This document shows positions 46,641 to 59,283 of a DNA stretch of 64,000 bases, piece by piece. Made by a program: the position numbers and the translations under genes. The stretch's first letter is position 1. Each line of letters starts with the position of its first letter. Under the pieces are notes generated by a model. It was not told where the DNA came from, searched no databases, and saw only the letters and a program-made list of their open reading frames with translations. Source of the DNA: Ptiloglossa arizonensis (taxonomy: Eukaryota > Arthropoda > Insecta > Hymenoptera > Colletidae); contig NC_135058.1 of NCBI RefSeq assembly GCF_051014685.1, positions 14,820,811 through 14,884,810 on the forward strand, in the 5' to 3' direction.

Positions 46641-49522
46641 GTTTTAAGTGTCCTCCTTGCTCCTCTTGCCTATTTCTGACTATCGTGGTGGATTGTAATC
46701 CGTCACAACTCTTCGTGTAGTTGATTGCGTTTTAAGCGATTGTCGAATCTGAGCTGGAAAACTACTGATTTTAGGTGATACCTTTGCGTAGCACGAGATG
46801 GCGTCCGATTAAATTAGTCGATTGCGCATTAACGCCTTGTTGTTGCATTCAATTGTAACTGTTCAATATTATTTTTCTCATTTTCTTACTTCTGTCGGTA
46901 CTTCGAATTTGTTCCTTGATTAGCCATACATTACCTCTTGTGACTTTATTTTTCGAAGTCTGTTCGAAGGATATTCACGGGACCACTTTCCCGGTAAAAA
47001 AAACTTTCGGCTAGCAACTGTTAAATCAACAAAAATAAACACTTTTCCTTCTTAACCAAACTGAAAGTCTTTTATTTTCTATAATACGAAAAATATCGAA
47101 TCTGCCAAGTTGATTGCTTTATCGATCGTCACGTGTGCGCATATCGTGTGTAAACTCCAAATATATCTTGACGAAAAACATCTTCTAGAGGTTAGGTCAC
47201 ATGCGCACGCGCGCGCGTAAGATGCGTATATAAAAGTTAGACACCATTCTTACTTCTTGAAAAAAAATATTCCTCGTTTAGCCGCATTATAAGAATGATA
47301 ATGAAAAGTAGTTGAATATTATCAAAATGAAATTTACATATTGTAATGAAGATGATACGCGTCTCGAAATAACATAAAAGACATTTGCAATTTGCGATGT
47401 ATCGAAATTAATGTCGACATCATACTACATAGCCACATCTACACAGCATACACAGGTAAATATACCTTGTCCGTAAGCACATACGCGCATGTGAATAGCT
47501 ATTTATACAAGATTTTTGGTTCGTTTTCTGCGCTTGCGCATGGACACGTGGTATAACTAGAAATTGAGACGCATGCCTCCTTGAAATATCTATATACATG
47601 AACTGATCACGTGTTCTATGTCTCGTGTAACACACCTATCTATGTAATTAGGTGTTATGCACAAGTCCATCGCAAGGTAGGCAACTGAACTATTGGACCT
47701 CATGTATATAAAGGCCTCAAATATACAAAAAAAAGTGGTTTAAAAATTTTTTGCTCTCATAATCAGTTCTTAATTTGATCGTTTAATGATTTTGGTATAA
47801 AGAACAATATTATTGCATTTTGTTCCAGATTAACTAGTTAGACTCATTAGTGAGCCATACCTCATTAATCGTTTGAATAATATATTTAAATTAATTATAT
47901 ACTAATGATATTAAGACGTAATAATATTGCTCATTGTATCAAAAACATTACTTATTACACAGACAAGAGTTTTTGTTTACTATCGTGGGGGTCGCTACAA
48001 AGTAAATGACCCCTGGTTTCTCGATCTCTCAAAGGCCCGAGTTATACGATAGTAGAGCATTAAAAAAGATGTATGTACACTGAGAGGCACGCAAAAATAA
48101 AATTAATCATTTCTTTAGTTTTGAAATTTAAAGTACTAGCAGTTTTACTCCAAATTACTTGTGTTTAAAGAATAACAGGATAGAGAAGTTAGTTAAATTA
48201 AACGAACACTAGCTGCTAACGACTAGCTTATATAAATTATTGGTTTATTACAATCAAATGATAGCCTGCCGACATAAATTTCCTAATGTAACTTATATTA
48301 ATTCATAATACTTCACTTACACAAGTAAGTGCAATACTGATCCCTTCTAAAACTACTCAGATAAATATATTACAATGCTTTAAATTACTAGACGAACAGT
48401 TAGGTAATTCAAGTGTTTGTACCGTTTGAGCTACGAGAATTTTAAACGCTTTCTCAAATTCATTTCACGTCAAATTTGTTGTATGTACCCTTCCTCGCCG
48501 AACGATTTTATGCATATAGAAAGATATTTATTATATAATGAACACATTTTCTTCAAAAATGGAATATAGTCGAGTTTAATGAACACACGAAATGCATCGA
48601 CTATAATAGGAGAAGATTCCGATTTTGTCAGAATCCACTTATATTTATAAGTATGTATGTACATACATGCATATGAATTGCTTCCGCATCATTTGTCATT
48701 TGTTTTCTTAAAACAAAATCTTATCAGCGTCATTTTTTATAACTCTTATCATTTGCGGTATACCGTATTTTTTGACTGTATCTCGTTATTATAGATTCAT
48801 TTTATACTTGAATTGCTGTCTTTATTTTGTCGTAAGTTCAGTAGAAAATCAATGCTAGATGAAAATTTTTTATAAAAAAAAAAAAATCAATGATATAGAG
48901 AAAAATATTTTACATTTTTTTATTACAATTATTTCAAACGATCACTATGAACATTATGTCTTAGACATTTCACCAAAATAGTGATTTTAATCACTATAAA
49001 TTAACAAATTATTTTTATAAACAATGGTTCAATGTCTATCAATGTTCATTTTCTCGATTTTGAATCTATAAATCTATGTACATACATCCATACGTACATT
49101 TTCTTTTGTACTGTTACAATCCTAATTAATGAAAACATTCCATTATAGATTATACCAAAAGTTTTAACAACCTTGAAACAGTTATAAATTTAAGAAACGA
49201 GATTAGTGCATTTTTAGTTTAACTTTGTGATTATCTGTATATTTTTGTAGATCCTGTTTTGATTTTCATGTTTATTTTAATTAAAACGAATTCATACGAG
49301 CTTTTTTGACTACACAGTAGAAGATCAACAATGTATGTCCCTGATGTATGCTTCATTAAAATACACATATACATATATGAAACAATCGATGATAAGTTAC
49401 TGATTTGGAAGAAATATAGTACCATTTAGTCTACATATACATTCTTTATATATTCTGGGTGGTCCAGAAATAAGTAGCCAAAGTTTAAGAACGTATTCTA
49501 CTCACTGTAAAGTCAAAAAAAA

Positions 49523-49889
49523 GTCATATGAATATGGATCTGAGAACGCTTTCTTTCCCAGTTATAAACACTTTTTGTTTGCAACAAAGTTTGGTCAGAA
49601 TGCTTGAGTAAATTTGAAGTTATAAGTAATTTTATTGTTTTCTCTCTATTAGTAGTAAATAATAATGTCAATTACAGTGGAATGAGTTTATTTCTTTATG
49701 GAAAAATCTTTTGTTTATGATACTTCTATTGCTACTGTGGAAATAAATTTGAAATACTATAAAAACGTATGCAACAGTCCATAAAATGTCGATGTGAGGC
49801 ATTCATTGCTACATTCTTATCAAATTTTGTCATAAATAAAAAATATTTATAACTGAAAAAGGAAGCATTTTTGGGTCCATATTTATGAG
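49523..49889. mobile_element. Decayed long inverted-repeat element (MITE-like, ~367 bp)
   Basis: The left arm (49523-49602) and the reverse complement of the right arm (49812-49889) align along about 80 bp with clear though imperfect similarity: CAGTTATAAA occurs near the middle of both, and both end in a TCAGAATG/TAAGAATG block. About 210 bp separate the arms and hold no coding frame. Target duplications were not found, so the true ends may lie further out. A GGGTGGTCCAGAAATAAG block at 49457-49474 resembles sequences at the ends of insect repeats. Confidence 0.5.
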
Positions 49890-51936
49890 ATTTTTACTAT
49901 CTACTTCTAAAACATTGTATAGATACTTATACATATACAAGGCAATCTATTTTAATCTGCAAATAAATATCTCTTAAAAAGTTGTATTAAAAAAAATGAA
50001 GATACAATGCTTAAAGAATTTTTAAGGAGGTATAAGAATTTTATAAAGAAAAATTTGTAATTAGAATTGTTCAAAGTATATTAAGGTCATTAAAAATTAT
50101 TTAAATACCAAACCTATTTTTTGCAAATTTATGTTCCGTGATTCTTAAATGTGATGATAAATGTTTTGTTTTCAAATTCTTCAATAAAATCATGCAGTAT
50201 ATAGTCTGATTGAAATAATATAAACAAATAAAAATGTCTTTTCACAAATAAAAATTGAAGTTACTTTCAGCTGTTGGAAATGTTCTTAAAAAAGTGATTT
50301 TTATTACATTATTTGTTTCTTCTAATCAAACATATCTTCAATTTCCTCAAACATTGTTTTGTATTATAAACCACGGTAATGCCATAAATGCTGTATTTTT
50401 TTAGTGACTGATCCTGTATACATATACATATCCATATACACATTAAAAGGAATTACATGATGATTAATTTAGAATATTTTTCAGCTCTGGCTTGCAGAAA
50501 TGGCAACGATAATGACCAAAATAACCAAAAATATATAGATAATTTTGTCAAAATTACAAGCCCGTCTGTTATACATGTCAAATCTGTTTGACATATTACC
50601 TTACATTAATCTTGTCCAATAAATGCAGTATGTACGTTACACAGTAGTGCAGATTCACTGTGTAGTAAGTCTACGGTCTTTGTAATTGTGGTTTATAATT
50701 CTTGTTTATAATGTTTATAATGGTGGAAAACACCATTTTTATGACCTGTTGGTCATGTTTGCAAAACTCTAACACACGTAGTACCTTCTCATCGTTACCA
50801 TTGTTTCCTTCACTTTGCTTTTAAATGTCACATATATATATATATATATATATAAATCAAATATCAATAATTAGTATATATATTACGATATTTTCGATGC
50901 CTTGAGTTTACTAATATTAGCCACAAAAGAGTAGAGTACTGATCATCGATGGTTTATACCTCGCACACGATAACACGTTGTAAAACGAATCTATAGGTTT
51001 TGCTCAGATATTTTAAAGAGAGCTATTTTTTTCTTAAGTTAAGATTTAATTAATAATAAAACTTTCCAATATCTATTAGAATTGATCGCTAAATGTCTAA
51101 ACTGTAAATGAGAATAAATATTGTGAACCCTTATTAGGTACGAAACAATTTTCTAGTTTCATTGTCAGTCGTTTTGTAAACCCAAAATCCAAGATATTTA
51201 CATTAAAGATAAAATATTTGACAGACCAATTTAAATTGCACTTAATAAGAATGATTATATTGTGAAAGAATCTCTTGTTTATAGAAAATTATTAGTAACA
51301 TCAAGTAATAATGTTCATATCACTTTTCAAGGCATATGAAAAATAAGTTTGAATAATATACAATTTTTATAAGAAGAAATAAATATCTATAATTTTACAA
51401 ATATTTGTGTAAGGTAACTATAGTTTACAGGCAATTATATTTCTGTTACAACATGCTAGGCAGCTCTTAAATGTGCCTTATTTTTAAGTTTATATCAGAT
51501 GGAGGTGTCTCACAAAGATATAACAAAAACTTATAGCGCAATTAACAAAAACAGAACCTGCACATACAAAACTAGTAAGATTTATCATAATGGTATCAAA
51601 ATGCAGACCAATTTAATAATCACAATTTAGTATATTATTGGTAATTACACGTTCTAGCGCTATTAACCGCTACAATGTTTGTTATGGCAGCCAAGAAAGA
51701 CAATTTTGTGTGTCATGTAAAAATCCAAATAATTTAAAATAATTAAGAAAGGAATTATATATCGTGCGTTCTTTGTTAACGCGTAATTTGCATTCAGTCC
51801 AATCGGGAACATTTCGGTATTGTTAAGTAGTCAGTCGAATTCTTAGATTCTATCAATACCTAGACATTGAAATGATTAAAGATTACGTGCTGTAGGAAAT
51901 TATCGCTTTTTCATGTTTGATACACGTTAAAATTCA

Positions 51937-51961
51937 CTAATTATCAATCGTTGATAATTAG
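51937..51961. repeat. Perfect 11-bp inverted repeat with 3-nt loop
   Basis: CTAATTATCAA and its exact reverse complement are separated by TCG. The palindrome lies 50 bp left of the MITE. It could be a protein-binding palindrome or a chance AT-rich hairpin. Confidence 0.7.
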
Positions 51962-52011
51962 CGTTTCATTCACTGTATTTCTATAGCGTACAATAAAAGT
52001 ATATAGTATTA

Positions 52012-52180
52012 GGCTACGTGTCTACTTGAGAGTAAAACTGTCGTGAATCGTTCTCAAGGGTGTTTCTCGTCAATGGAGATTGCATTTAAGAGTGTCAGAC
52101 TTTTAAATACGGTCTCCATTGATGAGGAATACTCTTAAGACCAATTTGCGACAGTTTTACTTTCAAATGGATACGTAGCC
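52012..52180. mobile_element. 169-bp MITE with 68-bp inverted arms and TTA target duplication (PIF/Harbinger-like)
   Basis: The left arm, 52012-52079, starts GGCTACGTGTCTACTTGAG. The right arm, 52113-52180, ends GGATACGTAGCC and is its imperfect reverse complement across the full 68 bp, including a shared AGTAAAACTGTCG block and TCAATGGAGA at the inner edge. The 33-bp centre is non-coding. TTA flanks both ends (52009-52011 and 52181-52183), a 3-bp target-site duplication typical of PIF/Harbinger elements (TWA). The element has no transposase and would have been mobilised in trans. Confidence 0.85.
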
Positions 52181-53734
52181 TTACAAGCGGTTCAAAAAGG
52201 AATGTAATTTTTCTTAATACCATACGGAATACAATTGTATAGACATAAAAATTTTTTTTATATCAGGTTGTTAAAATCAGTCAGTGAAAATTTTCGCGAT
52301 ATATTATGCGATCAAACCGTTTACAAATAGAATACGGATGACTACATTTAATTTTTTCATAAAAAATCCGAGAAAAAATACATCACGAAAAGAGTATTTC
52401 ACACAGAAAGTGAAACCTATAATTTTCCTGAGTATTAATTTATGTTTAAAGACGATACATGTGCGTGCATGCACTGCGGATTCCGCACACACATTCACAG
52501 ATGAATACAATGGAAAACGAGACGTTTGCATGGTCGCTAAAAAAGCATAATGTTGTGTGATACAACACGCATTAAGTCTGATTCACACTATTCGAACCAA
52601 TGGAACTGCTTAAACGGGTAAAGATACTGTTACTGCACAGCGTATTGTAGGTCTGCATTTCACATCAAACACAAAGTTAAAGATAATAAATTTGATGACG
52701 TATTTGACAGCAATCGAAAATGTGAAACGATTTTCACTGATATGTATTTTCAAAAGATTTTAGAATGCGCGCATCTCACTAACTTGATGTGACAATAAGA
52801 ATATAGTCTTCAATTTTTTATAAGAAAAATTTAAAATAGGACAAAAATTTGTAAATAATATTATTAACTAATTCAAAATATTATATTATACCATATATGG
52901 TATGGACCATGTTACTTAATAAAATGCAGGAAAGATCCTCAATGATATTTAAAGATTAAATGTCATATAGATACTAAAATTGTAACTGTAATGACATTAT
53001 GATGAGTTACTAAGTCAGTATTGATTTATTTGCAATATTTCATTTTTCATGTCATATTCAACCTTTTACTATCGATAAGAATATGTTTGAGCTAATAGAA
53101 CGTTAATGTACAAGTTGTGTGTAACAGTACGTATAGTGTGAACCAATTTGCTCTTTACACGTTATTGTATTATCCAGTTGATAGAAATGTATGTATAATT
53201 TTTGCAATGACAAGAATAATGAAGTTTATTATTCGACTCCAATGGAGATAAAGCGATAAAAATTGAGTTTTCATTCTTCTCGATTAATTTGTAACGAATG
53301 ATATGCATCAAACATAGTTTAAAAAAATTCTAGAGATGCTATAAAGCTATTTTGTTTTTCAGTATTCATTAATTTGAACCTATAGAAATTGTAAGTTGTG
53401 ATGCTACAATAGGTATATCTAAAATTTGCTCCCACAGTATAATAACGTGTAAAGAACTGTGAAAGCAAAAATATGACTCATCTTCATCATAGATCGTGCA
53501 CTGTCCGAATATATAAATTACACGAACAGTTCAGATTTGACAGTGAACGAGATAGAAAACATATTTTAGTGGTACAGAAATTCTATCAATAACAATGTGA
53601 CATTGTTGCCCGCAACGCAATAAAATGTGAACATCGTCCATCTATCGTAATATTGAATTTTGGCAATGGTAATGCATTACAGATCATCTTAATAGCTATG
53701 TGATGTGTGGGAATTATACGTAATATTCTCGCGA

Positions 53735-56700
53735 TTAATTTTCGTCCGACGATTCTGTTGAACTTTGTGGCATGGTGTTGAACCAATTTTCTCGAACTCC
53801 AGTACTCCTGAACATAAAAAAATATGATGATAATATTCAAAATTATATACACACTAAGCACATATTTAAAAATTTATTAAAAGTGTCTGGGTGCTCTCTT
53901 TGTTTCAAATTTGTCAAATACATACTTGGATTACCTAAAACTAGGCAGACAATAACATAAGGATAATATTAAAAATAGAAACAGGAAACAAGAAGATATA
54001 CAATGATAGTAAATTTTATTAAAAAGGACACTGATGTCTCTGTACAAGCTGTTATTATGTAGGACGAATAATCTAATCATTTTCTAATCATTGTGATAGC
54101 AACGTAATAGCAACAATAAAAAGCATTATTTATTTTTTCAATTACCTTGTTCGTTGACGAGTATTTATGGGCAGTGTAAGCGAAGTTTTGTAATACTGAG
54201 GCGTAGTATTCGAAGCTGTTTCGTCCGGTCTTCTATGTAACGTCATAGTTTCGTGTGGAGATGTAACTAATTCATCCTCGTTATCCAGGTAGTAACGAGA
54301 ACCTGTCGCACTTTTGCAATTTTCACATTCACTTCTATAATCATCAGTATCATCATGAAGAGTAGGAAGAGCTTGCATGCTGCAAGTGCAAGCTACCGAT
54401 TCAAAACTTCCTTCTTCGTTAATTTCATTTGCTACATTCAATGGTGGCTGAAACATATGAAAATTATTATGTAAGACACATTTAAGTTTGCATACAAAAA
54501 AGAATATTTTGAAGATGATGTATCAATTATATATATATATATATTTCTTACTACACCTTATAATCATTGGATTTTTCAGATTTATGTTCTAACTTGTGCC
54601 TTTCATTTTGTTGGAATCCTGATGAAGAAGAAATGGTGGAAGGCTGTATTTGTATATCTTCGTAAACTGTACTTGGATTTGTATTTTCCCTTGTATTTTC
54701 TTGATTGATTAAAACATTTTGCTGTACAGAATGTTGCAAATTTGGCGAGGTAACATTGGTTGGCGAGGGTCGTAAAAATTCGTTCTTGGAACAATCATTT
54801 ATAATATCTCTTAACCTCGTACCAGTACGAGTAGTTAAAGTCCTAGGAATTGTACGATGGGCAGTTACATTGGAATTGGACAAGGTCGCGGATATCGTAA
54901 ACGCTCCAGATTGACGAGGAAGAGTAGTATGCGTTTGATAATTTTTTGGAGTAGTGAAATGCAAATTAGACACAGGTTGTGTGATTACATCCGGATGCTG
55001 GCCAGCAAAATTTGGAATTCCAATTGGAGTAGGTAAATTCTCATAAGTACTCGTCCCCATAGTAAAACTTGTAGTGGAAGTTCCTACACTAACACCTGGA
55101 GACAGTGTTTCGTTTTGATTAGACTGACGATAACTAGCGTATATATTTGGATTTGAAATTGGTCTACTCGGTGTTGACATTAAGCCGCTCGAATCTGTGA
55201 TGGCACTGTCACATATCAATGTCGATGGATTTCCATTTATCCCACTTTGCGTGCTTCCTACTAGCGATACACTAGTACGACTATTAGCATTTGTCAGATA
55301 GCTATTTGGAAAATTTAATTGAGGAAGCGCTTGTGGATTCATCGATAGAAGAGCCTGCTCCGCTCGTGCTGCTGCTACAGCTTCCTCGTAAGGGGGTGGT
55401 GCCTCTCCACGTGGGAAGTAATTGCTGGGTGGTTTCCACAATGGATAACTAGCTCCACATGGAATGTCATCCATAGGGACACCATGTGACAATCCATCTC
55501 GTTCTAAGTACCCCATACTACCTAAATTTCTTTGGTCCTCTGCCAACTGTCTGTTCTGTCTTCCTGCCACACAAACTGTTAAAAGAAAGTCAATATTTCT
55601 GTTCCGCGATCTTAAGAAACAAACAAGTAATACATTTTGAAAAGTACAATACCTCGTATCTTTCTTTGGCGCAAACGATGTATTAAGAAAAATAATAGAC
55701 TCAATGACAACACAGCTGTCACAAAACTAGCGACAGATCGTAGTCCTATATCATAATTCGCAGTAGCATCGGTCGTGTTACTGCCAATCCCATCGGTTTT
55801 GTCATTCGATAGAGACGAAAGTGTATCGTCCAAGCAAATATACTCGCAACAGACATCACCAAGTCTGGAAGATTTACAATCTTCCTATTGAATATAAAAT
55901 GAATTTTGAATTGGATGCTCTATACCATTGGAAAAGAATAACATAATGCCTTAAGCATTATATTACATTACATTAGTATTTAAAATACCTCTGCAAATTT
56001 GCAAACGAATGCTTTACACCATTTTGGATTGCCATTATCGCAAACGCACAATGTACAGGGTTCTGGACCAGGAATGTAATATAAACCACTTTCGTAAGAT
56101 CGTCCTTGTTGATCTTTGCAGGTAACACCGCTTTCCGCACGAATAACTGTGGAATATCCGGAGAAAACCTTTAAAAAATTTGTTTAACAGTACTTTTCGA
56201 TTTATCTCATATACTGTTTATCGTTACACATCGAACATGATCACTTTGCCAGTTACGAACTTGTATCTCGAAGTATAATCAGTACAGCAATTTGTACATA
56301 CATAACGGCTGGTAAAATGTGGCGCGCGCATATCGTATCAAGCGAGCGAGCAGGTGAGCGGCAACAATACATGCGTCATATGCACGTTACGTCAATCAGT
56401 CCATCCAACTAGCGAGTTTTCGTTAAAAATTGTCGCTCGATACGACCGTCCGAATAAATGAAACTGTAGGTAGAATTATTTGAACATGGAACGCGTAAAA
56501 ATTGCAACCGTTCCATATCAAAAGCTACATATTTCGAAGCGATGAAGAATGTTTCCCTGATTCAAGAAATTTTAGGCGCGCAGTTTTGAAGGAAAGTCAA
56601 ATATGAATCAAATATATGGAGCGAAACACTAGGATCGGTGAACAGAATGAAAAGATCGATCGGAATAAGGGAAAAAGACTCGAAAAGTGTCTCGAAAAAA

Positions 56701-56809
56701 TAGGAAAGGCAGGAACAAAGTAAAGAAAATACGAGCTTGACTCACCGTTAAAAAATAGAATAAACGCGGAAACTGCATAACCGAGAAGGTTACTGCCGCT
56801 GTATCTCAT
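53735..56809 (-). CDS. Single-pass membrane protein with vWC domain and PPPY tail (DGCR2/IDD-like), 6 exons, 615 aa
   Basis: Exons in order: 56746-56809, 55989-56146, 55653-55884, 54557-55575, 54146-54447 and 53735-53807 (1848 nt, all GT-AG, phases agree). The N-terminus MRYSGSNLLGYAVSAFILFF is a signal peptide. Residues 31-91 form a vWC domain with all ten cysteines (31, 52, 55, 57, 65, 70, 77, 86, 87, 91), including YYIPGPEPCTLCVC and GDVCCEYICLDD. A membrane helix follows at about 124-143 (SVASFVTAVLSLSLLFFLIH), then a basic stop-transfer and a ~470-residue cytoplasmic tail rich in Ser/Thr/Asn. The tail carries GEAPPPYEEA, a PPxY site for WW domains of NEDD4-type ligases. The order vWC, membrane helix, PPPY suggests the DGCR2/IDD family, although the lectin and LDLa parts of vertebrate DGCR2 are absent. 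The family name is tentative; the architecture is well supported. Confidence 0.85.
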
Positions 56810-57179
56810 TCTGCGTTCGTTATCTCATCATAATCGCAACCCCTCGGCGCGGTGCAGCAACAAAGCGAAAGAAAAGGTATCGTTGGACGTTTCAAACGGG
56901 GTTCCGCCGTTCCGTCGTCTCGCCGTTGCGTCTCGACATTTTTCACGACACAATGCCAGCCAGCATTTCGCACTAATACACCTGTATCACGGGCCGCTTA
57001 TGCAGGAGCAACAGTTATTTTCGCACACCTGCATATCTTAGAAACTCTTCTTTTACTCCCAAGTGTCCTCGCACAGTATGCGTCCTCTCAAATAGGCACA
57101 CCAACTTTCACCTACTTGGACCTACTTGCACAGACTCCCGACATCCGACACCCAGAATGATCGATTAGTAAACGGAGCA

Positions 57180-57204
57180 GGTATCGGTGTCGAGCACCGA
57201 TACC
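57180..57204. repeat. Perfect 10-bp inverted repeat, GGTATCGGTG / CACCGATACC
   Basis: The two halves are exact reverse complements separated by TCGAG, giving a GC-balanced hairpin or a dyad binding site in the divergent promoter region. Confidence 0.75.
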
Positions 57205-57913
57205 GAAACTACTGCCATCTTCGAGCAGCTTTGGAAGCCTGCTGCTAGACCAATCGATTTCTACTTGGTACTAACCATTTCGTTCTGTACTTACTCGCTA
57301 GCGATTGTCGCTAGCCACCGTTTATTCAACCACGTTGTCGATCATAATTATGGTTACCCACATTGTTTCTAGTTTTTTTTTTCCAAGCATCTGGAACGAA
57401 TCTCGCTCGTTAACTATAATTGTCACGTGTTGTTTATCTAAGAGTTTTTGCTTCATCGATAACCGTGTTTCTTTTTCTATTTAGTTTTTTCGTATCCCCT
57501 TCATGGTTATTATCTCCTACCTGTTGTCAAAAATGTAGGTAAATTCATGTATGTACTATTGATTGAGTTTATGCTGTTTTCGATTGAAAATAAAAAACAA
57601 CGTTTCAGAAACAAAACAGATTTCTCTAACCTACTATCCGTACCGGGATCACAAACAACAATTTTAAGCAAAATGTAAAGAAAATTTTCAAGTGAACCGA
57701 TCCTATCGTTTATCCACTCTGCCCTAAAAGTACAAAGTTTGAAAAAAAAATTAAAAAAATTCTGTCGAAAAAAGATAAAAGAACGATAAAACATGAATAT
57801 AAATAATATTTCGTAAGATCGTCGAAAGGAATTTTTTAAGTACGATTATATATCTGGGTCACTATCTTAAGAAAGAAGAGAAAAGACGTGCTTTCAAGGA
57901 ACATCGATTATCG

Positions 57914-57952
57914 AAACGAAACGAAACGGAACGGAACGGAACGGAACGGAAG
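57914..57952. repeat. AACGA/AACGG pentanucleotide array
   Basis: About seven to eight pentamer units, first AACGA then AACGG, lie directly upstream of the THEG-like coding start. Confidence 0.85.
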
Positions 57953-58022
57953 AAAAATCGAAATAACTTAAAGCAGTCGGTTAAGACTCCTTTCTCGTGT
58001 ATCGTTTTGCGAGAAAATTGTC

Positions 58023-58904
58023 ATGGAGAAACACGACGATGCTCCCGAAGATGTTAAACGGGCAACCTCTATCGAGGTTGAAATAAAGAAGGGGGAAAAG
58101 GATGATACGTTCGAAGGATATCCCCGAGTACAGGAAAAAAAGAAAAGATGGGAACACTGTAAGGATACACCTCCGAAGAAATCTAAGGCAAACCGAAGAT
58201 CTTTAATCTTTTCCAGTATTTTTATTCCTTTTTACTTTGCGTTTTATTCTGCGCAACAAAATAGAACGTTGCAAGATGGTCGAGATTATAAAAGTCTTAA
58301 AATTATTAACTTAATTTATTAGGAATGTAAATGATCTTATCAAAAATTTCTTCAGCGACAGAAAACAAAATCGGACGGGGATTGCTGTGAAACACGAAGG
58401 AAGAAGAAGAAGGACAAAGAATTAGTGGAGATTTCAGTGTTTGGGAAACCGTGTACACTTCCAAAACTAGACATTGTGCCTAGACATTGTTTAACGAAAT
58501 CAGATTACATCGATATGTTGGCAAAGCCAAGGTGACACACTAATTACGATATAGAGTACCACTTGTTAAGTTGTCACAGACTCGGAACCGAGCCTGTGAC
58601 AACCTAACGGAGAGGTAGATCAAATTTGATCGCTGTTATCTTCTCGACTCGATCGTCTTTGTATATATCTATAATTCATTGGTCGTAAATGCTTTTGTAC
58701 AGTCGCAAATGTCCACCGGATTGTCGTAAGCTCATTGTGCGGAGAAAACTAAAACCATTGACGCCGAGAATCAAGGAATTGGCTCAACCACCTAGGCATA
58801 AAATGCTCATAAACTTACAGCAAGGCGCAGCGATATTACCACCGGCGCTTTTGGACAATCTTGTTAGAAACTTGGAGCGCGAAACTTGCTTAACTCCCGA
58901 GTAA
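58023..58904 (+). CDS. Small protein with THEG-type repeats (SPMAP2/THEG-like), 3 exons, 180 aa
   Basis: The model joins 58023-58187, 58356-58531 and 58703-58904 (543 nt). The second junction is a clean GT-AG intron splitting a Ser codon. Short repeats of the THEG kind (residues around xLAxP preceded by a basic or acidic turn) are seen in DYIDMLAKPSRK and RIKELAQPPRHK. THEG proteins are expressed in haploid male germ cells and associate with sperm microtubules. The protein begins MEKHDDAPEDVKRATSIEVE, is Lys-rich with no membrane segment, and ends ERETCLTPE. The first junction is uncertain: only phase 0 keeps exon 2 open, and the best phase-0 site is a GC donor (AAG then GCAAAC at 58188). Exon 1 may therefore be wrong, while exons 2 and 3 are firmer. 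Confidence 0.65.
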
Positions 58905-59283
58905 CGTGTCGATCGTCGAAACGATCTTCTTACTCGTAGCTCTTTTATTTTTTCATCGAGAAAGTCGTTTCCGGTGAAAAAAGAAAGATTCTTACGATTA
59001 TCTTGTAAAATTGCACGGGCAGCAGATGTCAAAACACGTCGAAGTAATTTAATTCATTGTCAAAGTAAAGTAACAAAAGGTTAACGGACAACACCGGCGC
59101 AAACGAATAAGAAGAGATAATTGTTTAAGTTCTCTTTTTCTCATTTTTGATAAAGCACACGATCGTATAATAAAATATAATCGTCAGCCTGGTTTTTAGA
59201 GTTTTCAAAATGTCTTCAAAATGTTTTCAATTTTTATTTGACGTTTTCGAACGTGCCCGTGCATTTTTTAAATAACTTTTACG
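58905..59283 (+). other. Spacer between the THEG-like and Glu-rich genes
   Basis: 380 bp of AT-rich DNA hold the 3' end of the THEG-like gene and the promoter or first intron of the next gene. A plus-strand AATAAA lies near 59169, about 265 bp past the THEG-like stop, and is a candidate polyadenylation signal. Confidence 0.45.

Larger units (their letters stand above)
46641..53734. other. 7-kb AT-rich intergenic DNA with two inverted-repeat elements
   Basis: The spacer lies between the Iruka start and the stop codon of the DGCR2-like gene. Its first ~900 bp are less AT-rich and include NRF-1-like CG-rich motifs (for example TGCGCTTGCGCA at 47529-47540), consistent with the Iruka promoter region. 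No protein-coding frame above 88 codons is present and none is recognisable. It contains a decayed inverted repeat at 49523-49889, a (TA)n run at 50831-50854, a perfect 25-bp palindrome at 51937-51961 and a clear MITE at 52012-52180. Confidence 0.55.
56810..58022. other. Divergent promoter region between the DGCR2-like and THEG-like genes
   Basis: The two genes are transcribed away from each other from this 1.2-kb spacer. The first 500 bp are CpG-richer and likely carry the DGCR2-like 5' UTR and promoter. A perfect 10-bp inverted repeat with a 5-nt loop lies at 57180-57204. An AACGR pentamer array lies at 57914-57952, about 70 bp before the THEG-like ATG. Open frames at 56852-57372 have no recognisable product. 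Confidence 0.5.

Noticed and set aside
52560..53150. Short inverted similarity (GATTCACACTAT versus ATAGTGTGAACC) suggesting a ~560-bp element
   Set aside because: Only about 12 bases pair and the similarity does not extend, so it is not enough for an element call.
53586..53861. 91-codon minus-strand frame with the string HHATKF, resembling HHATNF in the 43.4-kb frame
   Set aside because: The true last exon of the DGCR2-like gene uses a different frame here. The match between the two loci is about 20 bases and probably chance.
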